The notes under the pieces were generated by a model. It had not been told where the DNA came from, made no database searches, and saw only the letters and a list, made by a program, of their open reading frames with translations. Below are positions 30,425-42,591 of a DNA stretch of 42,591 bases, one piece after another; positions within the stretch are counted from its first letter, which is position 1, and the number at the start of each line of letters is the position of its first letter. This stretch comes from Betaproteobacteria bacterium (GTDB lineage Bacteria; Pseudomonadota; Gammaproteobacteria; Burkholderiales; Casimicrobiaceae): NCBI GenBank assembly GCA_029884335.1, contig JAOUIA010000030.1, forward strand, positions 1 to 42,591. The letters run 5' to 3'. The translations under genes were made by a program, and so were the position numbers.

Positions 30425-30440
30425 TGTGCGCTAGCGCGCA
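30425..30440. promoter_or_regulatory. Palindromic site before the second Crp/Fnr-like gene
   Basis: TGTGCGCT|AGCGCGCA is a near-perfect 16-bp palindrome with a perfect 10-bp core, GCGCTAGCGC (30428-30437). Its size and dyad symmetry suit a Crp/Fnr-type dimer. A 10-bp palindrome of the same centre type but different sequence (GCGGTACCGC) precedes the first regulator. Binding is inferred from position only. Confidence 0.35.
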
Positions 30441-30583
30441 GACGGGGCGCCGGATTCGCCCCATGCTCGTTGCAACGTTTCAGTCGAAACCGCGCCCGCA
30501 GTTCCCAGGCATCGGGCAACGTGCGCCCTTCGGGCCGAGGGGACGTCGGCGGGCGGGTTTCACCGACTCCAAGGAGATCCACG

Positions 30584-33986
<3,403 letters not shown>

Positions 33987-33994
<8 letters not shown>

Positions 33995-34415
33995 ATTCGC
34001 CGTGCGTTCCGCCGACTGGTCGCGCGACCAGCCGAAGCTGAAGGCGATCCGCTTCGAGGTCTTCTGCGTCGAGCAGCGCGTTCCCGAGGAGCTCGAGTGG
34101 GACGGCATCGACGTCGACTGCCTGCACGCGATCGCCGAGGACGGCGCGGGACGACCCGTCGGCTGCGGGCGGCTGCTCCCGGACGGCCACGTCGGCCGCA
34201 TGGCGGTGCTCGCCGCATGGCGCGGCAAGGGCGTGGGCAGCGCGCTGCTCGACCACCTGGTCGCGCTGGCGCGCGCGCGCGGCGACGCGAAGGCGATGCT
34301 CAACGCGCAGACGCACGCGCTGCCGTTCTACGAGCGGCACGGCTTCGCCGCGGTCGGCGAGCCCTTCGACGAGGCCGGCATCCCGCACCGGGCGATGGAG
34401 CGCTACCTGCGCTGA
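33987..34415 (+). CDS. GNAT-family N-acetyltransferase (ElaA-like)
   Basis: This 142-residue protein starts MPEFAVRSADWSRDQPKLKA, followed by IRFEVFCVEQRVPEELEWDG, GCGRLLPDGHVGRMAVLAAW, the acetyl-CoA pyrophosphate loop RGKGVGSALLDHLV, and FYERHGFAAVGEPFDEAGIP. The RFEVFCVEQRVP-type N-terminus and closing H-x-x-M are typical of ElaA-like acetyltransferases; the substrate is unknown. The start overlaps the end of ldcA by 8 bp, so it is the third coupled gene of the tadA-ldcA operon. It ends 13 bp into the convergent NRDE gene. Confidence 0.83.
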
Positions 34416-35167
34416 AGCGCGAAGCGCTCGGCCACCTCGCCCGTCACGCCGCCGTCGGGCGCGAAGCTGCGCTCGACGAAAGTCGCGCGGCCGTCGCGCG
34501 CGATCGCCAGCACCGTCGAGCAGCGCGTCCCGTAGCGCTCGTCCCGGATGAAGATCGCCGACAGCAGACGCTCGCGGTCGAGCGGCACGCCCGTCGACGG
34601 CAGCTCCGTGTCGGGCGCCTCCGTGCGGTCCGCCAGCGCGGCGAACAGCGGCTCGAGGTCGCGCTCGGCGCGCCCGATCCAGCGCGACATGGCGATCATC
34701 ATGCGGCGCGTCTTCGGCCACGCGTCGTCGATCGGCCCGTTGGACACTCCGTGCACGCCGGGCGCGAGCGCGCGCACGCCCTCATATCTATTCGAGGTCG
34801 AGGCCACGCCCGACGCGGCGCCCGCGACCAGGTTGTAGCCGTTGTGCCGCTCCGAGGAGGCGCGCGCCTGCGCGAGCGCGTCGGCGACCGGCGCGGGGTC
34901 GAAGATCACGCGGGGGACCAGCGCGCCGCGCGAGGGCGCCGTCGGGTCGTGGCGCGCGGGGTCGCGCAGATTCGTGAGGAACGCGAAGCGGCCTTCGCGC
35001 GAAACGCCGAGCCACGTGCCGCCGGCCGCGAGGTCGCGTCCCGCGAGGATCCCTTCGGGCCACCAACCCGCGGGCGCTGCCGGCCGCGCGTGCCACTCGT
35101 CGCGATTCGCTGCGACGACGAGTGCGTAGTCGGGGTGCGCGTCCAGCGCGACGACGGCGAGGCACAC
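34403..35167 (-). CDS. NRDE-family protein (TANGO2-like)
   Basis: This 254-residue protein carries the NRDE motif at its start (HPDYALVVAANRDEWHARPA), then GGTWLGVSREGRFAFLTNLR, SERHNGYNLVAG, VHGVSNGPIDDAWPKTRRMM and RDERYGTRCSTVLAIARDGR. Members (PF05742) are related to eukaryotic TANGO2; TANGO2 proteins have been linked to haem handling, but the bacterial role is open. The Ntn-like start residue Cys2 (VCLAVVAL) follows a GTG start at 35167. It lies 29 bp downstream of ygfZ on the same strand, so they probably share a transcript. Its end overlaps the GNAT gene tail to tail. Confidence 0.83.
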   Translation of the reverse strand: MCLAVVALDAHPDYALVVAANRDEWHARPAAPAGWWPEGILAGRDLAAGGTWLGVSREGRFAFLTNLRDPARHDPTAPSRGALVPRVIFDPAPVADALAQARASSERHNGYNLVAGAASGVASTSNRYEGVRALAPGVHGVSNGPIDDAWPKTRRMMIAMSRWIGRAERDLEPLFAALADRTEAPDTELPSTGVPLDRERLLSAIFIRDERYGTRCSTVLAIARDGRATFVERSFAPDGGVTGEVAERFALQRR

Positions 35168-35196
35168 GACGGGCGTGCGGGGCGCGGCCCCGGCCG

Positions 35197-36201
35197 TCAG
35201 AGGCGCACGCGGCCGGGCGGCGGCGCCGGCTCGGGGAGCGGGTAGGGCGGCGGCTCCGGCGCGGCTGCGGGTCCGCCGGGCGCGCCGATCGCCACGGGGC
35301 CGGCGGCGGCCGCCGTCTGCAGGACGGCCAGCGCGATGCTGCCGCCTCCCGGTTGCGGAGCGCTCTCGACGACGGTGCCGCAGGCCTGCTCGCCGAACGC
35401 GGGCGAGTAGAGCCGCGTGGCCGGCGCCGGGGGCGGCGCCTCGCCCTTCAGGAGGTAGAGGCGCTCCTTGAGGCGGCCGAGGTAGTGCGTGCGGGCGACG
35501 ATCTCCTGGCCGGTGTAGCAGCCCTTGCGGAAGTCGAGCGCTCCGAGCGCGTCCTGGTTCGCGGTCTGCGCGACGAACAGGTCCTGCGTCGCGGCGGTGA
35601 TGGTCGGCACCCCGGCGCGGACGCCGACCCAGGTCCACGCTTCGGCGCGGGCCGGCGTCGCGTGCGCGGCCAGCCGTTCCCGCACGACGTCCGCCGACAC
35701 CGCCGGCGCCAGGACGACCAGGCGTCCCTCGGGCAGGTGGGCGACGGTCGCCTCGCCGACGGCGGCGAACCCGCCAGGCGGCGGGCAAGCGCCCAGCGCC
35801 GCCGCGACTGCCTGCGCAGCGCCGGGGCCAGCGACGCCGAACCGGGCCAGCGCCGGCGTCTCGTCGACGACGACGACCTTCGAACGCAGGACGAACATCG
35901 CCAGCCGCCTCGCGACCCCGGCCGCGAGGTCCGCGGCGACGAGCGCGACGTAGCGGTCCGGTGCCCCGGAGAGGCGGCCGAGGTAGAGGGTGGCCAGCAT
36001 CCGGCCCTTGGGCGAGTTGTAGGTCGCCCGCTGTCCCATCCCCGGCGCGAGCGCCATCACGTCGCTGGACAGCTGCCCCTGGAGGAACGCCGCCGTGTCC
36101 GCGCCGGCAAACGACACCACGCCGAGCGGCGCGTCGACGACCACGGCCCCGGACGCGGCGGCGCGCCACGGGTCGGCAAGGGGGGCGGGCGGGACGGTCA
36201 T
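35197..36201 (-). CDS. ygfZ: YgfZ/CAF17-family folate-binding protein
   Basis: This 334-residue protein resembles the GcvT-like tetrahydrofolate-binding YgfZ, which supports iron-sulfur cluster enzymes and tRNA thiomethylation. Marks include FLQGQLSSDV (residues ~39-48), ATYNSPKGRMLATLYLGRL (59-77) and the signature KGCYTGQEIVAR with Cys228. The last ~35 residues are alanine/proline-rich (PPPYPLPEPAPPPG), a likely disordered tail. The ATG at 36201 faces the rpsB promoter region. The long open frame beyond it on this strand is a shadow of tsf and rpsB. Confidence 0.87.
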   Translation of the reverse strand: MTVPPAPLADPWRAAASGAVVVDAPLGVVSFAGADTAAFLQGQLSSDVMALAPGMGQRATYNSPKGRMLATLYLGRLSGAPDRYVALVAADLAAGVARRLAMFVLRSKVVVVDETPALARFGVAGPGAAQAVAAALGACPPPGGFAAVGEATVAHLPEGRLVVLAPAVSADVVRERLAAHATPARAEAWTWVGVRAGVPTITAATQDLFVAQTANQDALGALDFRKGCYTGQEIVARTHYLGRLKERLYLLKGEAPPPAPATRLYSPAFGEQACGTVVESAPQPGGGSIALAVLQTAAAAGPVAIGAPGGPAAAPEPPPYPLPEPAPPPGRVRL

Positions 36202-36399
36202 CGGGAGGCTTCGGGAAGCGGTCGCATGGCGAACAATCGTGCTAGAATAGCAAGTTAGCTCGCAACCGGGCAGCGGCATCCTGCCGTCCGACCGGGAAAC
36301 GGGCAATCCGCACACCCGCGGGTCAGGGTGCCCCTCGCCGCCAGGCGCCGGGGTGTCGCCGCGGGTGGAGGTTCCAACCCTGACAAGGAGCGAAGACCG

Positions 36400-37143
36400 A
36401 TGTCCGTGACCATGCGCCAGATGCTGGAGGCCGGCGTGCACTTCGGCCACCAGACGCGCTACTGGAACCCGAAGATGAGCGAGTTCATCTTCGGCCAGCG
36501 CAACAGGATCCACATCATCAACCTCGAGCGCACGCTCGAGATGTACAACGAGGCGATGAAGTACGTCCGCCAGCTGTCGGCGAACCGGGGCACGATCCTG
36601 TTCGTCGGCACCAAGCGGCAGGCGCGCGAGATCATCGCCGAGGAAGCGCAGCGCGCCGGCATGCCCTGCGTCGACCACCGCTGGCTCGGCGGCATGCTGA
36701 CCAACTTCAAGACGGTCAAGGGCTCGATCAAGCGCCTCAAGGACCTCGAGGCGATGGCTGCCGACGGCACGTTCGACCGCATGAGCAAGCGCGAGGCGCT
36801 CTCGCTCAGGCGCGAGCTCGGCAAGCTGCAGCAGGCGATGGGCGGCATCAAGGACATGACCGCGCTGCCCGACGCGATGTTCGTCATCGACGTGGGCTTC
36901 CACAAGATCGCGATCACCGAGGCGAAGAAGCTCGGCATCCCGATCGTGGCGGTCGTCGACACGAACCACAGCCCGGACGGCATCGCGCACGTGATCCCCG
37001 GCAACGACGACAGCTCGCGCGCGATCCGGCTCTACGCCCGCGGCGCGGCCGACGCGGTGCTCGAGGGCAAGACGATGTCGCTCACCGAGATCGTGGCCAG
37101 CGGCGACGAGTTCGTCGAGGTGGCCGACGAGACCGCGGCTTGA
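36400..37143 (+). CDS. rpsB: 30S ribosomal protein S2
   Basis: This 247-residue protein is a clear S2: [80 protein letters not shown] and [20 protein letters not shown]. It binds the small subunit late in assembly and contacts S1. AAGGAG (36385-36390) sits 9 bp before the ATG. A 198-bp leader separates it from ygfZ; TAGAAT at 36243-36248 is a possible -10 box there. The GC-rich leader could fold into the kind of structure used for S2 autoregulation, which I cannot confirm. Start of the conserved rpsB-rseP cluster. Confidence 0.97.
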   Translation: MSVTMRQMLEAGVHFGHQTRYWNPKMSEFIFGQRNRIHIINLERTLEMYNEAMKYVRQLSANRGTILFVGTKRQAREIIAEEAQRAGMPCVDHRWLGGMLTNFKTVKGSIKRLKDLEAMAADGTFDRMSKREALSLRRELGKLQQAMGGIKDMTALPDAMFVIDVGFHKIAITEAKKLGIPIVAVVDTNHSPDGIAHVIPGNDDSSRAIRLYARGAADAVLEGKTMSLTEIVASGDEFVEVADETAA

Positions 37144-37165
37144 GCGCGCGCGGCCGTCAAACCCG

Positions 37166-37194
37166 GGGGGTGCGCTGTCGCGCCCCCTTTTTTT
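37166..37194 (+). terminator. Attenuator-type terminator between rpsB and tsf
   Basis: GGGGG-T-GCGC, loop TGTC, GCGCCCCC form a strong stem with one bulged T, followed at once by seven T (37188-37194). This is a good Rho-independent terminator. Because tsf follows with no other evident promoter, it probably works as a partial terminator that lowers tsf relative to rpsB, as known for this junction in enteric bacteria. Confidence 0.8.
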
Positions 37195-37206
37195 GGAGCT
37201 AGAGGC

Positions 37207-38088
37207 ATGGCGGACATTGCGGCGAGCACGGTGATGGAGCTGCGGCAGCGCACCGGGCTCGGGATGATGGAGTGCAAGAAGGCGCTGACCGAGACGAACG
37301 GTGATCTCGCGAAGGCCGAGGAGCTTCTGCGCATCAAGAGCGGCGCCAAGGCGAGCAAGGCCGCCGACCGCGTCGCCGCGGAAGGCGTGATCGGGCTGGC
37401 GGTCGCCGCGGACGGCCGCTCCGGCGCGATCGTCGAGGTCAACTGCGAGACCGACTTCGTCGCCAAGAACGACGACTTCAAGGCGTTCGCCGCGGAGATC
37501 GCGCAGCTGGTGCTGCGCGAGGACCCCGCCGACGTCGCCGCGCTCGCGCAGATGAAGCTCGCCTCGGGCGAGGCCGTCGAGGCGCGCCGCGTGGCGCTGG
37601 TGCAGAAGATCGGCGAGAACCTGTCGGTGCGCCGCTTCGTCCGCCGCGTGGCGACCGGCCGCCTGGCCTCGTACGTGCACGGCGTGCGCATCGGCGTGCT
37701 GGTCGACCTGACCGGCGGCGCCGAGACGCTCGGCAAGGACCTCGCGATGCACGTCGCCGCGTCGAAGCCGCTGGCCGTGAGCAAGGAGGGCGTGCCCGCC
37801 GAGAAGGTCGCGCAGGAACGCACCATCGCCGCAGCCCGCGCCGCCGAGTCGGGCAAGCCGGCGAACATCGTCGAGAAGATGGTCGAGGGCGCCGTGGCGA
37901 AGTACCTCGCCGAGGTGACGCTCACCGCGCAGGCCTTCGTCAAGGGCGACGGCAAGCAGACCGTCGGCGAACTGCTCAAGCAGCAGGGCGCCACGGTGCA
38001 CGGCTTCACGATGTTCGTCGTCGGCGAGGGCATCGAGAAGCGCAAGGACGACTTCGCGGCCGAGGTGGCCGCGATGGCGAAGGGGTAG
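37207..38088 (+). CDS. tsf: Translation elongation factor Ts
   Basis: This 293-residue nucleotide-exchange factor for EF-Tu has the N-terminal UBA-like domain with [20 protein letters not shown], then the core dimer-type domains with [20 protein letters not shown] (TDFV motif that inserts into EF-Tu), [28 protein letters not shown] and a coiled-coil part. GGAG at 37195-37198 lies directly after the terminator T-run and 8 bp before the ATG, so ribosome binding and termination use adjoining sequence. Confidence 0.97.
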   Translation: MADIAASTVMELRQRTGLGMMECKKALTETNGDLAKAEELLRIKSGAKASKAADRVAAEGVIGLAVAADGRSGAIVEVNCETDFVAKNDDFKAFAAEIAQLVLREDPADVAALAQMKLASGEAVEARRVALVQKIGENLSVRRFVRRVATGRLASYVHGVRIGVLVDLTGGAETLGKDLAMHVAASKPLAVSKEGVPAEKVAQERTIAAARAAESGKPANIVEKMVEGAVAKYLAEVTLTAQAFVKGDGKQTVGELLKQQGATVHGFTMFVVGEGIEKRKDDFAAEVAAMAKG

Positions 38089-38102
38089 CAGGAAGGCAGG
38101 AC

Positions 38103-38126
38103 GGCGCCGCCGCGGAAGGCGGCGCC
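38103..38126 (+). other. Strong stem-loop between tsf and pyrH
   Basis: GGCGCCGCC (38103-38111) and GGCGGCGCC (38118-38126) are perfect 9-bp complements around the loop GCGGAA. No T-run follows. It may stabilise the tsf message end or weaken read-through into pyrH. Confidence 0.45.
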
Positions 38127-38185
38127 GGCGAGGTGGACTGCGCGGCGCCCCCGGAGCGAGGCGCGCGAAACGGAGGCGTCGACCG

Positions 38186-38965
38186 ATGAACCCGCCGAAC
38201 GCAGCGCCGCTTGCCGTGGCCAACGACCCGGGCGTCCGGGCAGCGCCGGCGCGCGCGCCCGCCTACCGCCGCGTGCTGCTCAAGCTGTCCGGCGAGGCGC
38301 TGATGGGCGAGGACGCCTACGGCATCAACCGCGAGGTGATCGACCGGATGGTGCGCGAGATCGCCGAGGTGCACGCGCTCGGCGTCGAGATCGCGATCGT
38401 CATCGGCGGCGGCAACATCTTCCGCGGCGTCGCGCTCGGCGCCGCCGGCATGGACCGCGCGACCGCCGACTACATGGGCATGCTCGCCACGCTGATGAAC
38501 GCGCTCGCGCTGCAGGACGCGCTGCGCGCGGGCGGCGTGGTGTCGCGCGTGCAGTCGGCGCTGCGCATCGACCAGGTCGCCGAGCCCTACATCCGCGGCA
38601 AGGCGCTGCGCTACCTCGAGGAGCGCAAGGTCGTGATCTTCGCCGCGGGCACCGGCAACCCGTTCTTCACCACCGACACCGCCGCCGCGCTCCGCGGCCG
38701 CGAGATGGGCGTGGACATCGTCCTCAAGGCGACCAAGGTCGACGGCGTCTACACCGCCGACCCGCAGCGCGACCCCGCGGCGCGGCGCTACGCCGAGCTC
38801 ACGTTCGACGAGGCGATCGTCCGCAACCTGAAGGTGATGGACGCCACCGCGCTGGCGCTCTGCCGCGACCAGAGCATGCTGCTCAAGGTGTTCTCGATCT
38901 TCAAGCCGGGCGCGCTCAAGCGCGTCGTGATGGGCGAGGACGAGGGCACGCTCGTCCACTGCTGA
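38186..38965 (+). CDS. pyrH: UMP kinase
   Basis: This 259-residue protein phosphorylates UMP to UDP in pyrimidine nucleotide synthesis. Family marks: [60 protein letters not shown] and [20 protein letters not shown]. Bacterial PyrH is usually ~235-240 residues. The extra ~26 here are an Ala/Pro-rich N-terminal tail before AYRRVLLK; no closer ATG exists, and GGAGG (38172-38176) sits 9 bp before this ATG, so the extension is probably real. Twenty-two bp separate it from frr. Confidence 0.96.
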   Translation: MNPPNAAPLAVANDPGVRAAPARAPAYRRVLLKLSGEALMGEDAYGINREVIDRMVREIAEVHALGVEIAIVIGGGNIFRGVALGAAGMDRATADYMGMLATLMNALALQDALRAGGVVSRVQSALRIDQVAEPYIRGKALRYLEERKVVIFAAGTGNPFFTTDTAAALRGREMGVDIVLKATKVDGVYTADPQRDPAARRYAELTFDEAIVRNLKVMDATALALCRDQSMLLKVFSIFKPGALKRVVMGEDEGTLVHC

Positions 38966-38987
38966 CCCGACGACAACGGAGTTCGCG

Positions 38988-39548
38988 ATGCCGATCGCCG
39001 AGGTGAAGAAGACCGCCGAGCAGAAGATGTCCCGCTCGGTCGAGACGCTGAAGGGCGACTTCCAGAAGGTGCGCACGGGACGCGCGCACACGGGCCTCCT
39101 CGACCACGTGATGGTCGACTACTACGGCGCGCTGCTGCCGATCGGCCAGTGCGCCAACGTGACGCTCGGCGACGCGCGGACGATCAACGTGCAGCCGTGG
39201 GAGAAGAAGATGGTCCAGGTGATCGAGAAGGCGATCCGGGACTCCGACCTCGGGCTCAACCCGGCGACCTCGGGCGACGTCATCCGCGTCCCGATGCCGC
39301 CGCTCACCGAGGAGCGCCGCCGCGACCTCATCAAGGTCGTGCGCCACGAGGCCGAGGAGGCGCGCGTGGCCATCCGCAACGTGCGGCGCGAGGCGAACGA
39401 GCACCTGAAGCGGATGCTGAAGAACCACGAGGTCTCGGAGGACGACGAGCGCCGCGCGCTCGAGGACCTGCAGAAGCTCACCGACCGCTTCATCGCCGAG
39501 GTGGACAAGGTGCTGCAGGCGAAAGAGCAGGACCTCCTGGCAATATGA
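38988..39548 (+). CDS. frr: Ribosome recycling factor
   Basis: This 186-residue protein is the normal family length. It splits post-termination ribosomes together with EF-G. Marks are the helical start ([38 protein letters not shown]), the small beta domain ([30 protein letters not shown]) and the long C-terminal helices ([34 protein letters not shown]). GGAG lies shortly before the ATG. A 60-bp gap with a small GCCGC-ATA-GCGGC stem (39572-39584) separates it from uppS. Confidence 0.97.
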   Translation: MPIAEVKKTAEQKMSRSVETLKGDFQKVRTGRAHTGLLDHVMVDYYGALLPIGQCANVTLGDARTINVQPWEKKMVQVIEKAIRDSDLGLNPATSGDVIRVPMPPLTEERRRDLIKVVRHEAEEARVAIRNVRREANEHLKRMLKNHEVSEDDERRALEDLQKLTDRFIAEVDKVLQAKEQDLLAI

Positions 39549-39608
39549 AACCGTCCTAGAGGGAACCTCTCGCCGCATAGCGGCTCGAGCGTTCCGTCTT
39601 TCCGACCC

Positions 39609-40373
39609 TTGCACACTTCCTCCACCCGCCAGGTCCCCGAAGCTCGCGACATGCCCCGCCACGTCGCGATCATCATGGACGGCAACGGTCGCTGGGCGAG
39701 AAAGCGGCACCTGCCGAGGGTCGCGGGCCACCGCAAGGGCGTGGAGACCGTGCGCGGCACGATCCGCGCGGCGATCGATCGCGGCATCGAGTACCTGACG
39801 CTGTTCGCGTTCTCCAGCGAGAACTGGCGGCGGCCGCAGGACGAGGTCTCGATCCTGATGGACCTGTTCCTGCGCGCGCTCGAGCAGGAGGTCGCCAAGC
39901 TGCACGAGAACGGCATCCGCTTCCGCGTCGTCGGCGACCTGGCGCGCTTCGACGCGCGCATCCGCGAGCTGGCGGCGGCGGGCGAGCAGCTGACGCGCGG
40001 CAACGAGCGCCTCACGCTCACCATCGCGGCGAACTACGGCGGGCGCTGGGACATCGCGCAGGCGGCCCGGCGCTACTACCAGGCGCACCGCGAGGCGCTC
40101 GAGCCCGACGCGCCGCTCGACCCCGACGCGCTCGCTCCGTACCTGTCGATGAGCTACGCGCCCGAGCCCGACCTGTTCATCCGCACCGGCGGCGAGGAGC
40201 GCATCTCCAACTTCCTGCTCTGGCAGCTCGCCTACACCGAGCTCTACTTCACCGACCTGCTCTGGCCGGACTTCGACGGCAAGGCGCTCGACGACGCCAT
40301 CGCCTCGTACCGCGCCCGCGAGCGCCGCTTCGGGCGCACGAGCGAGCAGGTGCAGCACGCGGCGGCGCGCTGA
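39609..40373 (+). CDS. uppS: Undecaprenyl diphosphate synthase (cis-prenyltransferase)
   Basis: This 254-residue enzyme builds the C55 lipid carrier for cell-wall synthesis from FPP and IPP. Marks are [20 protein letters not shown] (catalytic Asp24), [37 protein letters not shown] and [20 protein letters not shown] with [15 protein letters not shown] use the TTG at 39609 because the added [13 protein letters not shown] resembles the N-termini of related betaproteobacterial enzymes; the ATG at 39651 is the alternative and would start right at [10 protein letters not shown]. cdsA follows after 18 bp. Confidence 0.94.
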   Translation: MHTSSTRQVPEARDMPRHVAIIMDGNGRWARKRHLPRVAGHRKGVETVRGTIRAAIDRGIEYLTLFAFSSENWRRPQDEVSILMDLFLRALEQEVAKLHENGIRFRVVGDLARFDARIRELAAAGEQLTRGNERLTLTIAANYGGRWDIAQAARRYYQAHREALEPDAPLDPDALAPYLSMSYAPEPDLFIRTGGEERISNFLLWQLAYTELYFTDLLWPDFDGKALDDAIASYRARERRFGRTSEQVQHAAAR

Positions 40374-40391
40374 CGGCGCGCGGCCGGCCCG

Positions 40392-41246
40392 ATGGCGGCA
40401 TCGTCGCTCTCCCGCCGCGTGGCGACCGCGCTCGTGCTCGTGGCGCTCGTGCTCGCGGCGCTGTTCGCGCTGCCGCCGGCCGGCTGGGCGCTGGCGGTCC
40501 TCGTATTCGTGCTGCTCGGCGCGCTCGAGTGGTCGCGGCTGTGCGCGCTCTCTCCCGCCGGCCGTCTCGCGTTCCTCTCCGTGATCGCCCTCGCTGCGCT
40601 GGCGCTGCTCTACGCGCCTGCCGCCGGGTTCGCGCACGGCTTCCCCGACGCGGTGGTGTACGTCGCCTGCGGCGCCGGAGCGGCGTTCTGGCTCGCGGTC
40701 GCGCCGCGCTGGCTCGCGGCCGGCTGGCCGTTCGCCGGCATGGCCGGGGCCGCGGCCGGTGTCATCGTGCTGCTCGCGGCGTGGGTCGCGATCGTCGCGC
40801 TGCACGCGCGCTCGCCGTGGCTCGTGCTCGCGGCGATGGCAATCGTGTGGATCGCGGACATCGCCGCGTACTTCGCGGGGCGCCGCTTCGGCCGGCGCAA
40901 GCTTGCGCCGGCGATCAGCCCCGGGAAGACGTGGGAGGGCGTGTGGGGCGCGCTCGGCGCGGTCGCGGTCTACGCGCTGGTGCTCGCCGCGGCGGCGCCG
41001 GCTGCGATGGTGCCCGCCGGGCCTGCCGCGACGCTCGCGCTGGTCGCCTTCCTGCCGCTCGTCGCGGCGATCTCCGTCGTCGGCGACCTCTACGAGTCGC
41101 TGCTGAAGCGCCAGGCCGGCGTCAAGGACAGCGGCGCGCTGCTGCCCGGCCACGGCGGCGTGCTCGACCGCGTCGACGCGCTGCTCGCCGCCATGCCGTT
41201 CGCGGCGCTCGCCGCCACGGCGTTCCTGCCGCGGAGCGGCGCGTGA
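40392..41246 (+). CDS. cdsA: Phosphatidate cytidylyltransferase (CDP-diglyceride synthase)
   Basis: This 284-residue membrane enzyme makes CDP-diacylglycerol for phospholipid synthesis. About eight hydrophobic helices are seen, for example [20 protein letters not shown] and [20 protein letters not shown]. The family signature is complete: [20 protein letters not shown] followed by [26 protein letters not shown] with KTWEG is the second conserved block. Its stop overlaps the dxr GTG start by 4 bp. Confidence 0.95.
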   Translation: MAASSLSRRVATALVLVALVLAALFALPPAGWALAVLVFVLLGALEWSRLCALSPAGRLAFLSVIALAALALLYAPAAGFAHGFPDAVVYVACGAGAAFWLAVAPRWLAAGWPFAGMAGAAAGVIVLLAAWVAIVALHARSPWLVLAAMAIVWIADIAAYFAGRRFGRRKLAPAISPGKTWEGVWGALGAVAVYALVLAAAAPAAMVPAGPAATLALVAFLPLVAAISVVGDLYESLLKRQAGVKDSGALLPGHGGVLDRVDALLAAMPFAALAATAFLPRSGA

Positions 41247-42454
41247 AGCGGCGCGTGTGCCTGCTCGGCGCGACCGGCTCGATCGGCGAGTCGACGCTCG
41301 ACGTGATCGCCCGCCACCCGGACCGCTTCGAGGTCGCCGCGCTCGCCGCGCACCGCAGCGTCGACAAGCTCGCCGCAGCCTGCGCGCGCTTTCGTCCCGC
41401 GCACGCGGCGCTGCTCGACGCGGCGGCGGCCGACGCGCTGCGCGCCAGGCTGCGCGCGGAAGGCATCGCCACGCAGGTGCACGCGGGCGCGGCCGGGCTC
41501 GCGACGGTGGCCGCGCTGCCGGAGGCGGACACCGTGCTCGCCGCGATCGTCGGCGCGGCCGGCCTCGCGCCCACGCTCGCCGCCGCGCGCGCGGGCAAGC
41601 GCATCCTGCTCGCCAACAAGGAGGCGCTGGTCATCGGCGGCTCGCTGTTCATGCAGGCGGTGCGCGAGGGCGGCGCGACGCTGCTGCCGGTGGACAGCGA
41701 GCACAACGCGATCTTCCAGTGCCTGCCGCCGGGCTACGCGGGCCCGCACAGCGCCGGCGTGAGGCGCATCCTGCTCACCGCTTCCGGCGGACCGTTCCGC
41801 AGCCGCCGCCCGGAGGAGCTCGCCGACGTCACGCCCGACGAGGCCTGCGCGCACCCGAACTGGTCGATGGGCCGCAAGATCTCGGTGGATTCGGCGACGA
41901 TGATGAACAAGGGACTCGAAGTCATCGAGGCGCACTGGCTGTTCGGCGCGCCGAGCGACGCGATCGAGGTCGTCCTGCACCCGCAGAGCGTGGTTCACTC
42001 GCTCGTCGAGTATGCGGACGGCTCGGTGCTGGCGCAGCTCGGCCACCCGGACATGCGCACGCCGATCGCGCAGGCGCTCGCCCATCCCGACCGCATCGAC
42101 GCAGGGGTGGCGCGGCTCGACCTCGCCGCGCTCGCGGCGCTGTCGTTCGAGCGGCCCGACGGCGCGCGCTTCCCCTGCCTCGCGCTGGCCTACCGCGCGC
42201 TCGAGGCGGGCGGCACGGCCCCGGCGGTGCTCAACGCCGCGAACGAAGTCGCCGTTGCCGCGTTCCTCGCGGGCGGGGCCCGCTTCACCGACATCGCCGC
42301 CGCGTGCGCCGAGGCGCTCGAGCGCGTGGCGGCCGAGCGGGCCGACTCGCTCGCGACCGCGCTCGCCGCCGACGCCCGCTCGCGCGCCGTCGCGCGCGCG
42401 TTCCTCGATACGCGAGCCGCGGCGCCGCGCCGCGGTCTCGCCGGAGCGCATTAG
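41243..42454 (+). CDS. dxr: 1-deoxy-D-xylulose 5-phosphate reductoisomerase
   Basis: This 403-residue enzyme catalyses the second step of the MEP isoprenoid pathway and so feeds uppS. Marks are the NADPH loop [77 protein letters not shown] and [11 protein letters not shown]. It starts with GTG at 41243 inside the cdsA stop (GTGA) and ends with TAG sharing one base with the rseP GTG, so cdsA-dxr-rseP are tightly coupled. Confidence 0.96.
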   Translation: MKRRVCLLGATGSIGESTLDVIARHPDRFEVAALAAHRSVDKLAAACARFRPAHAALLDAAAADALRARLRAEGIATQVHAGAAGLATVAALPEADTVLAAIVGAAGLAPTLAAARAGKRILLANKEALVIGGSLFMQAVREGGATLLPVDSEHNAIFQCLPPGYAGPHSAGVRRILLTASGGPFRSRRPEELADVTPDEACAHPNWSMGRKISVDSATMMNKGLEVIEAHWLFGAPSDAIEVVLHPQSVVHSLVEYADGSVLAQLGHPDMRTPIAQALAHPDRIDAGVARLDLAALAALSFERPDGARFPCLALAYRALEAGGTAPAVLNAANEVAVAAFLAGGARFTDIAAACAEALERVAAERADSLATALAADARSRAVARAFLDTRAAAPRRGLAGAH

Positions 42455-42591
42455 TGGACATACTGCAGAAGGTCCTCTCGTTCGTCGTCGTGCTCGGCGT
42501 GCTCGTCGTGTTCCACGAGCTCGGCCACTACCTCGTCGCGCGCTGGTGCAACGTCAAGGTGCTGCGCTTCTCGGTGGGCTTCGGGCGCGTC
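42454..42591 (+). CDS. rseP: RseP site-2 protease, N-terminal part
   Basis: Only the first 46 codons are inside the window. They start GTG at 42454 with a first membrane helix (LSFVVVLGVLVVFHELGHYL) that carries the zinc-binding HELGH of S2P proteases, then VARWCNVKVLRFSVGFGRV. RseP cleaves the anti-sigma factor RseA in the envelope stress response. Its place after dxr is conserved in proteobacteria. The gene continues past the right edge. Confidence 0.93.
   Translation, partial: MDILQKVLSFVVVLGVLVVFHELGHYLVARWCNVKVLRFSVGFGRV

Overview
This is GC-rich DNA (by eye about two-thirds G+C, except for an AT-richer pocket at about 1.6-2.1 kb). It most likely comes from a betaproteobacterium (Burkholderiales or a relative). 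The right end carries rpsB-tsf-pyrH-frr-uppS-cdsA-dxr-rseP, and just before it sit tadA-ldcA-GNAT and an NRDE/ygfZ pair; this gene content and order fit that class. No rRNA, tRNA, CRISPR array or intact transposase gene was seen.

Left region (1-12.5 kb) is accessory and scarred. It begins with the tail of one zinc-type quinone oxidoreductase and the truncated head of another. Next come a RelE-like toxin/Xre antitoxin pair, a porin relic, and a higBA locus whose toxin is broken while its antitoxin is intact. A Crp/Fnr-type regulator follows, then exported proteins: an arylsulfatase with a CTAGR maturation motif, a DUF3604 protein with a relic of a PpiC-like isomerase behind it, an AraC-type regulator, and a DUF1254/DUF1214 protein. 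Three related copies of an unidentified ~180-208 bp repeat (1870-2075, 3601-3808, 12246-12427), all in the same orientation, divide this region. A 109-bp-period tandem duplication next to the first copy carries one of the same motifs. This is the best candidate here for an undescribed element.

Middle region (12.5-31.9 kb), minus strand first: a PQQ-type sugar dehydrogenase with an N-terminal SLH-like module, a small secreted paralogue of that module, and a GGDEF-EAL protein. On the plus strand follow an amidase-signature enzyme and a giant (~2950 aa) NdvB-type cyclic beta-1,2-glucan synthase. Then come a VIT1/CCC1-type transporter (minus strand), two Crp/Fnr-like regulators in tandem, each with a 10-bp palindrome upstream, and a small membrane protein.

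Right region (31.9-42.6 kb) is housekeeping. A candidate 43-codon ORF overlaps the start of tadA, which itself carries an unusual N-terminal DUF2087-like domain. ldcA and a GNAT gene follow with start/stop overlaps. On the minus strand lie an NRDE gene and ygfZ. Then comes the translation, UMP kinase, isoprenoid and phospholipid cluster, with a terminator-like attenuator between rpsB and tsf. The window ends inside rseP.
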